Positions 7,889-16,359 of a stretch of 64,000 nucleotides of DNA are shown piece after piece (within the stretch, counting starts at the first letter, position 1; every line of letters begins with the position of its first letter). This DNA is from DAOPKN01 sp035391225 (GTDB taxonomy: Bacteria > Thermotogota > Thermotogae > MWEM01): NCBI GenBank assembly GCA_035391225.1, contig DAOPKN010000008.1, forward strand, positions 16,018 through 80,017, in the 5' to 3' direction. A program made the position numbers and the translations under genes. The notes beneath the pieces are model-generated. The model saw only the letters and a program-made list of their open reading frames with translations. It was not told the origin of the DNA and did no database searches.

Positions 7889-9371
7889 CCCGAATCACTT
7901 CCTCCATGCGAATACTTCGAGAAGCTTTGAACAGCAGGGCGTGTTTCTCCTTGTTCTGCAAGAACCTTGCCACCTGGCGTGCCACCTCCCCGGGATCATC
8001 GCACACAACCTTGCTCGCTTCCACCAACTCCTCCGCGGCCAGGATAGACGGGTCCCGCGAGAAGAGGAAGCAAGCATCCGCACCCGATCCCATAAGCAAA
8101 GTGCCCAAGTTCCGGTGGATCTCTTGCCATTTTTCTCCCGTTTCCGCGATGGAACCCGCCACCACGCTAAACCCATCGATGGCTGCGGAAGCCTTCATGC
8201 GGGAAAGCAATTGCAACACCTGTTCGAACGATTCCAAGCTGGCGTTGTAGTGGTCGAAAACCAGCCAGTTTGCGTGAAAATCCACCCATTGCACGCGATC
8301 CCCCGGTAGCGAAAAGGATAGGGTATCCAGTGCCCGGAAAGAAGCGGCATGCGTTCCTCCGGCCATGGCAAGCGCCAGGGCCGCGCAAAAGTCCAATGCA
8401 AAACCATCATGAAGGGGGCAAGAAAAGCGGAAACGCAGGGATTCCCCTCCTGCCACCAGGTCCAAGACGCTCTGCCACTGGTTTTGCTCCCATTCCAGGG
8501 TATTGGACACCAACCACACCGACCGGTCCAGCAGCTCGTGGGGGATGTTCTTCCCAAAGAAATACGTGGGTCCACCCGGGATCTCTTCGTCGAGGGAACG
8601 CACCTGCGGATCGTCCCACAGGAGAACCCGAGGCTTCTTTTCACCTGCACTGCGGAGCAACTCTGCCTTGCCTTGGCGGGTTTTTTCCAGGGAGCCGGTG
8701 AAACCAATATGCGGGCTTCCGACGTTGAGCAACCCCACCACATCGGGCGGGAACCAGGCTCCTAACCGGGCAAGATCGCCCAGTTTTTCCATGCCCATTT
8801 CGAGCACGGCCGCACGGTGGCCCGTGCGCAATCCCCGGACAATAGCCAGTGGCGTGCCAATCTCGGTGTTCCAGTTACCCGGGTTGCAAAAAACCCCTTC
8901 CCCGAAACGCAGCTGGCCCAAAACCTGTGCCAACCATTCCTTCGTGGTGGTTTTCCCGTTGGAACCCGTGATGGCGTAGAGGTAGGGACGGTCGATGGAA
9001 CTTTCGCGGCAGTGCGCGAACCACGCAGTCGCAAGCCGCTGCAGGAAGGCTTCCGGGCTATCCACGACCAGGCATGGCCCGGCGTAGGGCCGCACTTGCT
9101 GCACGATGGCCAGGCAAGCCCCCTTTTCGAAAGCCCGATCCACGAAAGCGTGCCCATCGTGGTGCACGCCGGGCAATGCAACGAACACATCGGCGTGCAC
9201 CACTTGCCGCGAATCAATCTGGAACTGGATGGGCCCCTCCCCCTCCATGAAAGGAAAGACCACTTTTTCCACGAAGTTTTTCGAAAAACCTTCTTGTTCG
9301 ACCAAGAAATCCCGAAAAAAAGCTGGATTCACTTTTTGTTCTCCCAAACTCGAGGTTACACTCCCAGGCAT
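7866..9371 (-). CDS. murF: UDP-N-acetylmuramoyl-tripeptide--D-alanyl-D-alanine ligase
   Basis: MurF adds D-Ala-D-Ala to the UDP-MurNAc-tripeptide. The 501-aa protein has the Mur-ligase N-domain pattern DSRQVVHADVFVALPG, then ITGSNGKTTTKEWL (P-loop), the central-domain segment NPGNWNTEIGTPLAI, and a C-terminal domain with VFDHYNASLESF. The ATG at 9371 shares one base with the murE stop (TGATG). A GTG at 9332 has GGGAG eight nt upstream and could be the true start, giving 488 aa. The N-terminal segment is longer than usual if the upstream start is used. Confidence 0.93.
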   Translation of the reverse strand: MPGSVTSSLGEQKVNPAFFRDFLVEQEGFSKNFVEKVVFPFMEGEGPIQFQIDSRQVVHADVFVALPGVHHDGHAFVDRAFEKGACLAIVQQVRPYAGPCLVVDSPEAFLQRLATAWFAHCRESSIDRPYLYAITGSNGKTTTKEWLAQVLGQLRFGEGVFCNPGNWNTEIGTPLAIVRGLRTGHRAAVLEMGMEKLGDLARLGAWFPPDVVGLLNVGSPHIGFTGSLEKTRQGKAELLRSAGEKKPRVLLWDDPQVRSLDEEIPGGPTYFFGKNIPHELLDRSVWLVSNTLEWEQNQWQSVLDLVAGGESLRFRFSCPLHDGFALDFCAALALAMAGGTHAASFRALDTLSFSLPGDRVQWVDFHANWLVFDHYNASLESFEQVLQLLSRMKASAAIDGFSVVAGSIAETGEKWQEIHRNLGTLLMGSGADACFLFSRDPSILAAEELVEASKVVCDDPGEVARQVARFLQNKEKHALLFKASRSIRMEEVIRDVLAFSD

Positions 9372-10876
9372 CAGGAAGCGTTTTTCTTCAGGGAACGGAT
9401 CATGTGAAACGCGATGTCCCTGTCGTTGAACGGAAGGTACGTATGTTCGAAGATCTGGAAACGTTCGTGTCCTTTTCCGGCAAGCACGATCATATCGCCC
9501 TTGCCCGCGATGTTGATGGCAGTTTCAATCGCCATCTTGCGGTCCTCGATCAGCAGGTAGGGCACATCCCGCGTGATGCCACTTTCAATTTGGCGGATGA
9601 TTTCGAAGGGCTTCTCCGACTTGGGGTTGTCCGTGGTGATGACCAACACGTCCCCCCCCTCCGAGGCAACCTGCCCCATCATGGGGCGTTTGCTCCGATC
9701 CGCATCGCCACCGGCGCCAAACACCACGATGATGCGATTGCGCACGAGCAACCGGGCGGTCTCCAACGTTTTCTCCAGCGCATCCGGGGTATGGGCAAAA
9801 TCCACAACCAGGTCGATATCGTTGCCGATGTGGGCGTACAACTCGAAGCGCCCTTCTACCCCCCGGAAATCTTCCAGGTAATGCAGCACTTCCTGGATGT
9901 CCAAACCCTCCTTGTGCAGCAACGCAAGAGCAGCAAGGATATTGTACACGCTGTACTGGGCAATCAACTGGCTTTTCACCGATGCGATCTTCTCTCCCCC
10001 AACCCACAGCTCGAAACGAATGCCCTTGCTGGAGATCCGAACCTGCCGGGCGGCATAATCCGGCATCTTTTGCTCGTTGTACATCCCAAAGGTCACGATA
10101 TGCCGGGTCATGGGCAGCATTTCGATGAAACGGTTCACCCACGGATCGTCGGCGTTGAGGATGGCGGTGCCCTCCTCCTTGAGCAGCTCGAACAGGTGGA
10201 ACTTGGCCATGGCATAGTTTTCCATGTCGCCATGGAAATCCAGGTGATCCTGGGTGATGTTGGTCAACACGGCGTAATCGAATCGGATCGACTCCACGCG
10301 CTTGAGGCTCAGGGCATGGGAAGACACTTCCATGGAGATGAAATCCCCGCCCTTTCGCAACGTTTCGTTGGCGTTCTTGATGATTTCCAGGGCAGTGGGT
10401 GTGGAATTCAGCGCGTCGCTGGTGCGGTCCACCACGATGTTTTTCACCGTACCCAAAAGCGAGCCACTGCGCTGCATGCGGGTCAAAATGTAGTGAATCA
10501 TGGTCGAAACCGTTGTTTTGCCATTGGTTCCCGTTACGCCGTACACCTTCAACTCCTTGTGGGGAAAGCCGAAGAATGCCGCGGAAACCACCGCTTCTGC
10601 CAGGCGCGTATCGTTCACCAAGAAAACCGGAACGTGCTCCACGTCCACCGGTTTTTCCACGATCAAAGCCACGGCGCCCATGTGTACCGCCTCGTTGACC
10701 AGCGCGTGGGAATCGAACTTGAATCCCTTGCGGCAGATAAACAGGCCATTCTTGCCCAGGTTCCTTGTGTCCACGGAAATTCCCTGGATCTCCATTTCAC
10801 CGTACCCTTCCACGTTGGCACTGCTGACAAGCAAATCGTTTTCTTCCAACACTTGCTTTAGTCCCCTGATATTCAC
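9371..10876 (-). CDS. murE: UDP-N-acetylmuramoyl-L-alanyl-D-glutamate--diamino-acid ligase (MurE)
   Basis: MurE adds the third residue of the peptidoglycan stem peptide. Domains in order are an N-terminal uridine-nucleotide domain with SVDTRNLGKNGLFIC, a central ATPase domain with GVTGTNGKTTVSTMIHYIL, and a C-terminal ligase domain with VVFGAGGDADRSKRP. The residues that select the diamino acid read DNPK (416-419; 9620-9631) instead of DNPR of the meso-diaminopimelate enzymes, so the third amino acid is uncertain. The GTG start at 10876 has GGGGGG six nt upstream. The 501-aa length is normal. The gene begins the murE-murF-mraY cluster. Confidence 0.95.
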   Translation of the reverse strand: MNIRGLKQVLEENDLLVSSANVEGYGEMEIQGISVDTRNLGKNGLFICRKGFKFDSHALVNEAVHMGAVALIVEKPVDVEHVPVFLVNDTRLAEAVVSAAFFGFPHKELKVYGVTGTNGKTTVSTMIHYILTRMQRSGSLLGTVKNIVVDRTSDALNSTPTALEIIKNANETLRKGGDFISMEVSSHALSLKRVESIRFDYAVLTNITQDHLDFHGDMENYAMAKFHLFELLKEEGTAILNADDPWVNRFIEMLPMTRHIVTFGMYNEQKMPDYAARQVRISSKGIRFELWVGGEKIASVKSQLIAQYSVYNILAALALLHKEGLDIQEVLHYLEDFRGVEGRFELYAHIGNDIDLVVDFAHTPDALEKTLETARLLVRNRIIVVFGAGGDADRSKRPMMGQVASEGGDVLVITTDNPKSEKPFEIIRQIESGITRDVPYLLIEDRKMAIETAINIAGKGDMIVLAGKGHERFQIFEHTYLPFNDRDIAFHMIRSLKKNAS

Positions 10877-10903
10877 GATGAACCCCCCTTACGAAGTACT
10901 CAC

Positions 10904-10939
10904 AAAAGAAAAAAAGAAAAAATAGAAAAAAGAAAAAAG
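10904..10939 (-). other. Polypyrimidine tract between folP and murE
   Basis: On the minus strand this is a 36-nt run of T and C with a single A, lying between the folP stop codon and the murE start. It begins with the T-run of a short hairpin at the folP stop. It may be part of an untranslated leader for murE or simply a terminator tail. No ribosome-binding function is implied, because murE has its own GGGGGG site further downstream. Confidence 0.5.
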
Positions 10940-10951
10940 CCGTTACACGGC
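10933..10951 (-). terminator. Weak intrinsic terminator at the folP stop codon
   Basis: The minus strand reads GCCG-TGTAA-CGGC followed by TTTTTT. The stem has only 4 bp and contains the folP stop codon, so termination would be inefficient. The long T/C tract that follows makes some termination plausible. Confidence 0.35.
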
Positions 10952-12088
10952 GAATTCGTCCAAGATGGAAAACGTGGTGCGAAGAACATGGGCATTTTGC
11001 GGGATATCGTGCACCCGAAATATGTTGATCCCCTTGCTGACTCCCAGTGCCGTGGTTGCCAGGGTTCCTTCCAACCGGTCGCTGGGATCGGGAAGATCCA
11101 GGATTTTTCCCAGGAACGATTTGCGCGAAGTGCCCAGCAGGATGGCCTTGCCGAATCCAAAAAACGCTTCAATGTGGTGCAAGATACGTACGTTGTCCCA
11201 CAAACGCTTTCCAAACCCGATGCCTGGATCAAGGATGATGCTCTTCGGGTCACAGCCCGCGGAAAGCGCCAAGCGGATTTTCGCTTCAAAGAAGGACCCG
11301 ATTTCTTCCAAAACATTCGTGTACCCCGGGTCTTGCTGCATGGTGGCCGGCTCACCTGCCATGTGCATCAACACCGCGGGGATGCGCTCGCGCGCCAACA
11401 GTGGGAGCATTTGCGCATCGAAACGGAACCCACTGATGTCGTTCACGATGTCCGCCCCTGCCGCAATGGTCTGGGAAGCCACACGCGCACTCGTGGTATC
11501 GATGGAAATGGGCAACCGGCAACGACTGCGTACCAAGCGAAGAACCGGTAGTACCCGGCGCAACTCCTCATCCTCTTCCACTTTCTGGGACCCCGGGCGC
11601 GTGGAAACCCCCCCGATATCCAGTAAGTCGGCTCCCTTTTCTTCCATTTCCAAGCACCGTTCCAGGGCCTCTTCGGGGTCATGGGCACGACTCCCCGCAA
11701 AGAAACTGTCGGGGGTTGCATTGATGATTCCCATCAACAAAGGCCTATGAAAAGAAAGTTCGCCGCTGTGAGGCAGGCGAACCGGTGGAACCTGGCGCAT
11801 TAAGATGAAACCATGGATTTTTTGGCAGAGGGGAAACAACGGAAGGAGGCGGGAAGTCTGCACGTAAAAAAACAGCTGTTCCCACTGGCTCCTCGTACCC
11901 TGGGCAATCACGGTGCGGTTCCCCGGAAGCAAGGCAAAAGAAGGTTTGTGCACGAGCTGAGCGTTTTGCAGTATCGCAATATGGTCGGGAGAAAGGTTCT
12001 CGATGCGAAACGCGAAAACCTTCTCCCCCAAATACACAATATCCGACTGACTATCCAGTTCGGAAAAAAAATGCTGTCTCACCAGCAT
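10943..12088 (-). CDS. folP: Dihydropteroate synthase with N-terminal extension
   Basis: The last ~270 residues are a dihydropteroate synthase TIM barrel. Motifs are LLMGIINATPDSFFAG, LLDIGGVSTRPGS, SIDTTSARVA, IVNDISGF, ILDPGIGFGKR and LLGTSRKSF. The enzyme condenses p-aminobenzoate with dihydropterin pyrophosphate in folate synthesis. Ahead of it lie about 110 residues (from MLVRQHFFSELDS) that contain no recognisable pterin-binding motif; similar N-terminal extensions occur in some anaerobes' FolP proteins. I chose the ATG at 12088, with GGGGGG about 10 nt upstream. No other folate gene is adjacent. A separate promoter lies at 12147-12175. Confidence 0.92.
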   Translation of the reverse strand: MLVRQHFFSELDSQSDIVYLGEKVFAFRIENLSPDHIAILQNAQLVHKPSFALLPGNRTVIAQGTRSQWEQLFFYVQTSRLLPLFPLCQKIHGFILMRQVPPVRLPHSGELSFHRPLLMGIINATPDSFFAGSRAHDPEEALERCLEMEEKGADLLDIGGVSTRPGSQKVEEDEELRRVLPVLRLVRSRCRLPISIDTTSARVASQTIAAGADIVNDISGFRFDAQMLPLLARERIPAVLMHMAGEPATMQQDPGYTNVLEEIGSFFEAKIRLALSAGCDPKSIILDPGIGFGKRLWDNVRILHHIEAFFGFGKAILLGTSRKSFLGKILDLPDPSDRLEGTLATTALGVSKGINIFRVHDIPQNAHVLRTTFSILDEFAV

Positions 12089-12146
12089 AAAAACTGAACC
12101 CCCCACAACAAAGCGAAAAGAAGAAAAAAACAATGAACCAAGAAAT

Positions 12147-12175
12147 AGTATACACTTTTTGGGAGGCAAATGCAA
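12147..12175 (-). promoter_or_regulatory. Promoter of folP
   Basis: The minus strand has TTGCAT (12170-12175), a 17-nt spacer and TATACT (12147-12152). This is a good sigma-70-type promoter about 55 nt upstream of the folP ATG and just downstream of the flagellin stop codon. Confidence 0.6.
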
Positions 12176-12208
12176 ATCAAAAAGCAGTATGCCCCCGGTC
12201 GGAAAGAA

Positions 12209-12946
12209 TCAGGGATTGCCCAGCAGATCAAGCACTCCTGTCATCGTGAGGTTGGACTGTGCCGCCAATGCCACCGCTCCCTGGGCGCGCATCTGTTGCG
12301 TGGTGAAGTCCATGATTTCTCGGGCCATGTCCGCGTCTTGGACCTGGCTGAGGGCACCAAGGGTGTTTTCCATGGAGTTGAGCATGTACGAAACGTTGTG
12401 CTCCAACGAATTCTGCACGGCACCCATGTACGCCCTTTGCTCCGAAACCGAGGAGATGGCATCGTCCAACACCCCGATCGAGGCATCTGCGCTTTGGGAA
12501 GAGGAAACGTCCAGACGAATCTGTTGCTGCTGCGCCGGATCGAAAATGGGTTTGCCGTTGAACTCCGCGGTGCGGTACACGTCCGAATATGCCTCGGAAA
12601 GGGCATCCACCTGCTGCTGAATCACCGCACGGTCCTCCGCAGTCAGGGTACCGTTACTGGCCTGCACCGAAAGCTCCCGCATCTGCTGCAACATTTCGTG
12701 TTGGCTCGACAAGGCACCATCGGCGGTTTGGAGCATCGACACGGAATCCATGGAGTTTTGGATGCTCCGTTCCATTTCGCGCGCCTGGGCTTCCATGCGC
12801 TGCGCAATCGCCATTCCGGCAGGATCGTCAGCTGCGCGCGAAACCTGTTTCCCCGTGCTGATGTGCTCAGCGATCCGCGTCATTTGTTCCATGGACTCGT
12901 TTAACTGGCGTACCAAGAACAAGTTGCTTTGCGGTGTAATACGCAA
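12209..12946 (-). CDS. fliC: Short flagellin
   Basis: The 245-aa protein contains only the conserved flagellin ends. The N-terminal D0/D1 part includes HISTGKQVSRAADDPAGMAIAQRM, with the SxG...AADDPAGxAI signature. The C-terminal D1/D0 part ends DMAREIMDFTTQQMRAQ...ALAAQSN. The surface-exposed variable D2/D3 domains are absent, so the filament should be thin and smooth. The start is TTG at 12946, preceded by AAGGAGGTGAT with 6 nt spacing, a full-length anti-Shine-Dalgarno match that suggests very high translation. The gene lies only 19 nt after dihydrolipoamide dehydrogenase and no other flagellar gene is near. A flagellin-like hook-associated protein is the alternative. Confidence 0.88.
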   Translation of the reverse strand: MRITPQSNLFLVRQLNESMEQMTRIAEHISTGKQVSRAADDPAGMAIAQRMEAQAREMERSIQNSMDSVSMLQTADGALSSQHEMLQQMRELSVQASNGTLTAEDRAVIQQQVDALSEAYSDVYRTAEFNGKPIFDPAQQQQIRLDVSSSQSADASIGVLDDAISSVSEQRAYMGAVQNSLEHNVSYMLNSMENTLGALSQVQDADMAREIMDFTTQQMRAQGAVALAAQSNLTMTGVLDLLGNP

Positions 12947-12965
12947 GGCTACATCACCTCCTTCA

Positions 12966-14360
12966 TTACACGTGAATGGGCCATCCCTCCACCACGCGCA
13001 TCAGTTCCATCAATCCTTCGGATAAGGTGGGATGTGCATGGATCATTCCAGCGATCTGTGCGGGTGAAATTCCTTGTGTCATCGCCAAGGTCATTTCGTG
13101 GATCAACTCCGTGGCCTGTTCTCCCACGATATGAACCCCAAGGATGCGGTGACTTCCGGGATCCACCAGTACCTTGAACAATCCCTCGGTTTTTTCGATC
13201 GCCACGGATTTCCCCGCACCACGAAAGGGAAAAACGGCCTTCTGGTACGGAACCCCCAGCGCCTTGAGCTCGTGTTCGCTTTTTCCAACGCTTCCCAGTT
13301 CGGGTTCACAGTACACGCAGCCCGGTATGAAATCCGGGTTGACACGGTTTTGCGTCACGTGGCCGGCCATGTGCTCCACGGCGATTTCGGCTTCCTTTGA
13401 TGCAACATGTGCCAGCAAAGGGGAATCCACAACGTCCCCTGCTGCATACACCGAAGGAACCACGGTTTGGTATCCATCCTGCACCGGGATAAACCCTCGC
13501 TGCAGCGCAACACCCAGTTTCTCGAGACCGATGTTGTCGGTGTTGGGCGTCCGACCCACCGCCACCAATACCTTGTCCACTTCCAACGAAAACTCTTCGC
13601 CTTCCGAGGGTGCGAGGACCACCGAGAGCCCCTCGGGGCTTTCGGAATACCCCTTCGCCCTGCAAGAGGTGAACAGCTTGATCTTCCGCTTTTTGAAAGT
13701 GTTTTCGAGTACTTCCACGCATTCCCGGTCTTCAAGGGGAAGCATGGACTCCAGCATTTCCACCACGAAGACCTCCACACCAAACGCGTTGAAAACGTGG
13801 GCGAATTCCACGCCGATAGCACCCGCGCCTAAGATCAGCATACGCTTGGGAAGGCTTTCCATCAGCAGCGCGTCGGTCGACGACAGGATTCTCTGGCCAT
13901 CGAAGGCGAACCCGGGAATTTCCCTTGGACGCGAACCCGTTGCCACCAGGATGTTGCGTGCCTGCAAGGTCTTTCCGGAGGCAAGAGTAACCGAATGCGG
14001 TCCGGAAACAGCGCCGCGGTCCGAGAAATAGGTGACGCCATTTTTCTGGAGAAGGTACTCCACGCTCTTAGAGAGTTTGCGGGCGGCCAAGCGGGAAGAC
14101 TTCCACACCTTCTGGTACGCAAAACCACTCGTATCCACCACAATCCCCATCTTTTGCAGCGAAGGGATGGCGGAAAACAACTGCGCCTGGTGAATCAACG
14201 CCTTGGAAGGAATGCAACCGATGTTCAAGCAGACCCCACCTGGCTTGTCTTCTTCCACCACCGCCACGCTCATGCCCAGCTGCGTGGCACGAATCGCACC
14301 AACATACCCTCCTGGGCCTGCGCCCAGAACGACAAGGTCAAATTCTTTGGTTTCGTCCAT
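12966..14360 (-). CDS. lpdA: Dihydrolipoamide dehydrogenase
   Basis: This 464-aa flavoprotein reoxidises dihydrolipoamide in 2-oxoacid dehydrogenase or glycine-cleavage complexes. It has an N-terminal FAD fold (VVLGAGPGGYVGAIRA) and the redox disulfide motif GGVCLNIGCIPSKAL. An NAD fold (ILGAGAIGVEFA) and a second FAD motif (VYAAGDVV) follow. The C-terminal interface domain ends in HAHPTLSE, with the His-Glu catalytic dyad. No lipoyl domain is fused, and no E1, E2 or gcv gene is nearby. It lies between DegV and flagellin on one transcript, with GGAGCG before the ATG. Confidence 0.95.
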   Translation of the reverse strand: MDETKEFDLVVLGAGPGGYVGAIRATQLGMSVAVVEEDKPGGVCLNIGCIPSKALIHQAQLFSAIPSLQKMGIVVDTSGFAYQKVWKSSRLAARKLSKSVEYLLQKNGVTYFSDRGAVSGPHSVTLASGKTLQARNILVATGSRPREIPGFAFDGQRILSSTDALLMESLPKRMLILGAGAIGVEFAHVFNAFGVEVFVVEMLESMLPLEDRECVEVLENTFKKRKIKLFTSCRAKGYSESPEGLSVVLAPSEGEEFSLEVDKVLVAVGRTPNTDNIGLEKLGVALQRGFIPVQDGYQTVVPSVYAAGDVVDSPLLAHVASKEAEIAVEHMAGHVTQNRVNPDFIPGCVYCEPELGSVGKSEHELKALGVPYQKAVFPFRGAGKSVAIEKTEGLFKVLVDPGSHRILGVHIVGEQATELIHEMTLAMTQGISPAQIAGMIHAHPTLSEGLMELMRVVEGWPIHV

Positions 14361-14385
14361 GTTTCACGCTCCGTGATGCGTTGAT

Positions 14386-15246
14386 TTATCCAAGGGCTCC
14401 CAGCCCCACCAGTCCGGGACCCACGTGCACAAACAGTGAGCTGCTGATCAAACCCTGGAAGATCTTGGTCACACCCCGCTTTTTCAAGTTCTCCATGACG
14501 CGTTGCACCAGGTCGAGGGTTTGGGGATTGTCATCCGCACGGTACACCGCAGCCATTTCCACCTTCTTGGCGGAAAACGCCTGGTCAAATTTCTCGAGCA
14601 GTTTCTCCACGGCGTTCTTGATCCCCCTTGCCTTTCCCGCCGTGTAGTAGATGCCATCATCTCCCACCGCGATCACCGGTTTGAGGTTCAAGATCTCGCC
14701 GATCGTGGCACTCACTTTTCCGATGCGCCCTCCCGCCTTGAGGTATTTCAGGGTCGGAATCACGAACCAAACGCTGGACTTGGAGGGGATCATCGCCTTG
14801 AGGTCCGCCACAACGGTTGCGAAGGATTGTCCGCTTTCCGCGAGCCGCGCGGCTTCCATCACGTAGAAACCAGCCCCGACGGAAATGTTGAGCGTGTTCA
14901 CCACTTCCAATTGCATTTGCGGGTTCTCCTTCAAGAACTTCTCGGCAACCATCTTGAAGAAATTATGCGTTCCACTCAGCTGGCTGGAAATGTTGATGGC
15001 GATGATTTCGCCGCAACCGCGGTCCTTGAGTCTTTGGAACGCATCCCAAACCTCTTCGAATCCAGGCAGAGATGTCTTTGGAATATCGTGTTCCATGTAA
15101 GCCAGTGTTTTCTCACGTACCCCGGGGTCTGCGTCCCGAAATTCCTCTTGGCCCAAGATCACTTTGAGGGGAACAACTTCGATGGCATGTTTTTTGACGA
15201 TCTCAACAGGTGTATCGGTTCCCGAATCACATACAATTCCGATCAT
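14386..15246 (-). CDS. DegV family lipid-binding protein
   Basis: The 286-aa protein has the DegV fold. Markers are the N-terminal IVCDSGTDTPVEIVKKHAIEVVPL, a KTSLPGFEEV phase-binding segment, NISSQLSGTHN, and a C-terminal VHVGPGLVGLGALG. DegV (FakB-like) proteins bind a fatty acid and present it to the FakA kinase, but the fatty-acid choice cannot be read here, and no FakA is adjacent. The ATG overlaps the NUDIX stop by 4 nt and has GGGAGG upstream. A second, divergent DegV protein is at 40582-41451. Confidence 0.9.
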   Translation of the reverse strand: MIGIVCDSGTDTPVEIVKKHAIEVVPLKVILGQEEFRDADPGVREKTLAYMEHDIPKTSLPGFEEVWDAFQRLKDRGCGEIIAINISSQLSGTHNFFKMVAEKFLKENPQMQLEVVNTLNISVGAGFYVMEAARLAESGQSFATVVADLKAMIPSKSSVWFVIPTLKYLKAGGRIGKVSATIGEILNLKPVIAVGDDGIYYTAGKARGIKNAVEKLLEKFDQAFSAKKVEMAAVYRADDNPQTLDLVQRVMENLKKRGVTKIFQGLISSSLFVHVGPGLVGLGALG

Positions 15247-15758
15247 TTTTTTCCTCCCAGCACCGGTACTTCCGGTTGAAATACTTCTGTGTTCATTTTA
15301 CCACAATTCTTGGCCCCATTTTTGCACCATTCCCGAAAAAGAGCCATTCCACTTTGGGATGCCAAAGCGCGGTTGATCGGCTGATCCGCCGGGGGAAATT
15401 CGTGGCCCGAAAGCTCGTCTACTTCCACCCACTTGAGTTCCAGGTGCTCCAGGCATTCTGGTTGCCCGTGCCGGAGGAACGCGAAAAACGCCGCAAGCTC
15501 GACAACCCCGAAAGAGTAGGGGTGCACCACCGTGCCAATCCACTCCCCCACGCAAACCTCCACGTTCAATTCTTCGTGCAATTCGCGCTTCAAGCAATCG
15601 CGCAAGGATTCACCCGGTTCCACCTTTCCCCCGGGATACTCCCAAAGAAAAGGGATGCGACTGTTTCCATCCCGCCGGGCGATCAACACCTTTGCGTCTT
15701 CCCTCACGATTACACCAGCCACTACGCGCAGCCATTTCTTCGCGTTCTTCGGTTCCAC
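15243..15758 (-). CDS. NUDIX hydrolase (MutT-like)
   Basis: The protein has the NUDIX box GGKVEPGESLRDCLKRELHEEL, matching GX5EX7REUXEEXGU except at its last glycine. The segment VVAGVIVREDAKVLIARR before it is typical of 8-oxo-dGTP diphosphatase-like enzymes, which clean the nucleotide pool; the exact substrate is unknown. I chose the GTG at 15758 because AAAGGA lies 7 nt upstream and the longer reading runs into the HPP gene. This gives 171 aa, with a C-terminal tail of about 40 residues beyond the NUDIX fold. An extended -10 promoter lies about 50 nt upstream. It begins the NUDIX-DegV-Lpd-flagellin transcript. Confidence 0.85.
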   Translation of the reverse strand: MEPKNAKKWLRVVAGVIVREDAKVLIARRDGNSRIPFLWEYPGGKVEPGESLRDCLKRELHEELNVEVCVGEWIGTVVHPYSFGVVELAAFFAFLRHGQPECLEHLELKWVEVDELSGHEFPPADQPINRALASQSGMALFREWCKNGAKNCGKMNTEVFQPEVPVLGGKK

Positions 15759-15809
15759 GAGAAATTCCTTTCCGAGTGCACTCCTAAAAAAGACGTGCTC
15801 CCTTATGCC

Positions 15810-15818
15810 ATTATAACA
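15810..15818 (-). promoter_or_regulatory. Extended -10 promoter for the NUDIX-DegV-lpdA-fliC operon
   Basis: The minus strand reads TGT-TATAAT. It lies about 52 nt upstream of the chosen GTG start and at the 3' end of the HPP gene. No clear -35 box is visible. Confidence 0.6.
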
Positions 15819-15823
15819 AAAAA

Positions 15824-16327
15824 CTACAACAGATCGATGAGGTAGGGTTTGAGCAATTGCTTCACCAGCGAAAGCAACGAAATCCCGGCCAGTGCAATCA
15901 ACGCGGTGTTCCACGGGAACGAATCCAGTACCAACCCAAGGGCAAGCGCGGAGGCCGGTGGATGCTCGGTGTTCAGCACCACCATCAGGAACATGGAAAA
16001 ACCCACCGCCATCGCCCCGGAAATCTCCATCGAATTCTGGGAAAGGAAAAGAAGCGAGGATCCTTCGAATAGCAACGAAACGAGGTGGCAGGCAAAAGCA
16101 GCGACAATCCCGGTAAGGTATCCCCCCACCAAGAAACGGGGGGCGGAACGGGGCCGCTGGGGTTCGGAAAAGGCGATAAAACCACTTGCACCCAAAGAGG
16201 CCACGATCACCGCATCGCTCAAAAGATCCAAGAACGTGAGAATGAGCATGAAAGAACCCACCATCAACAAAGACTGGCCCAAGTACCGCAAGGGTTTCTC
16301 CCGGAATTTTTGGTCAAACCACTTCAC
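15824..16327 (-). CDS. HPP family integral membrane protein
   Basis: This 167-aa protein has four hydrophobic helices and the family's namesake motif in NTEHPPASALALG. It also has the usual ASLGASGFIAFSEPQRPRSAPR loop. HPP proteins have been linked to nitrite transport in plants and cyanobacteria; the bacterial role is otherwise unclear. The GTG start at 16327 lies 24 nt downstream of an extended -10 promoter. The gene is followed at once by the NUDIX gene, whose promoter lies at its end. Confidence 0.88.
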   Translation of the reverse strand: MKWFDQKFREKPLRYLGQSLLMVGSFMLILTFLDLLSDAVIVASLGASGFIAFSEPQRPRSAPRFLVGGYLTGIVAAFACHLVSLLFEGSSLLFLSQNSMEISGAMAVGFSMFLMVVLNTEHPPASALALGLVLDSFPWNTALIALAGISLLSLVKQLLKPYLIDLL

Positions 16328-16350
16328 GCAAGCCCACCCCCAAGTGCATT

Positions 16351-16359
16351 AGTATACCA
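16351..16359 (-). promoter_or_regulatory. Extended -10 promoter of the HPP gene
   Basis: The minus strand reads TGG-TATACT about 24 nt before the HPP GTG start. No -35 box is evident, which is usual for extended -10 promoters. Confidence 0.55.
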
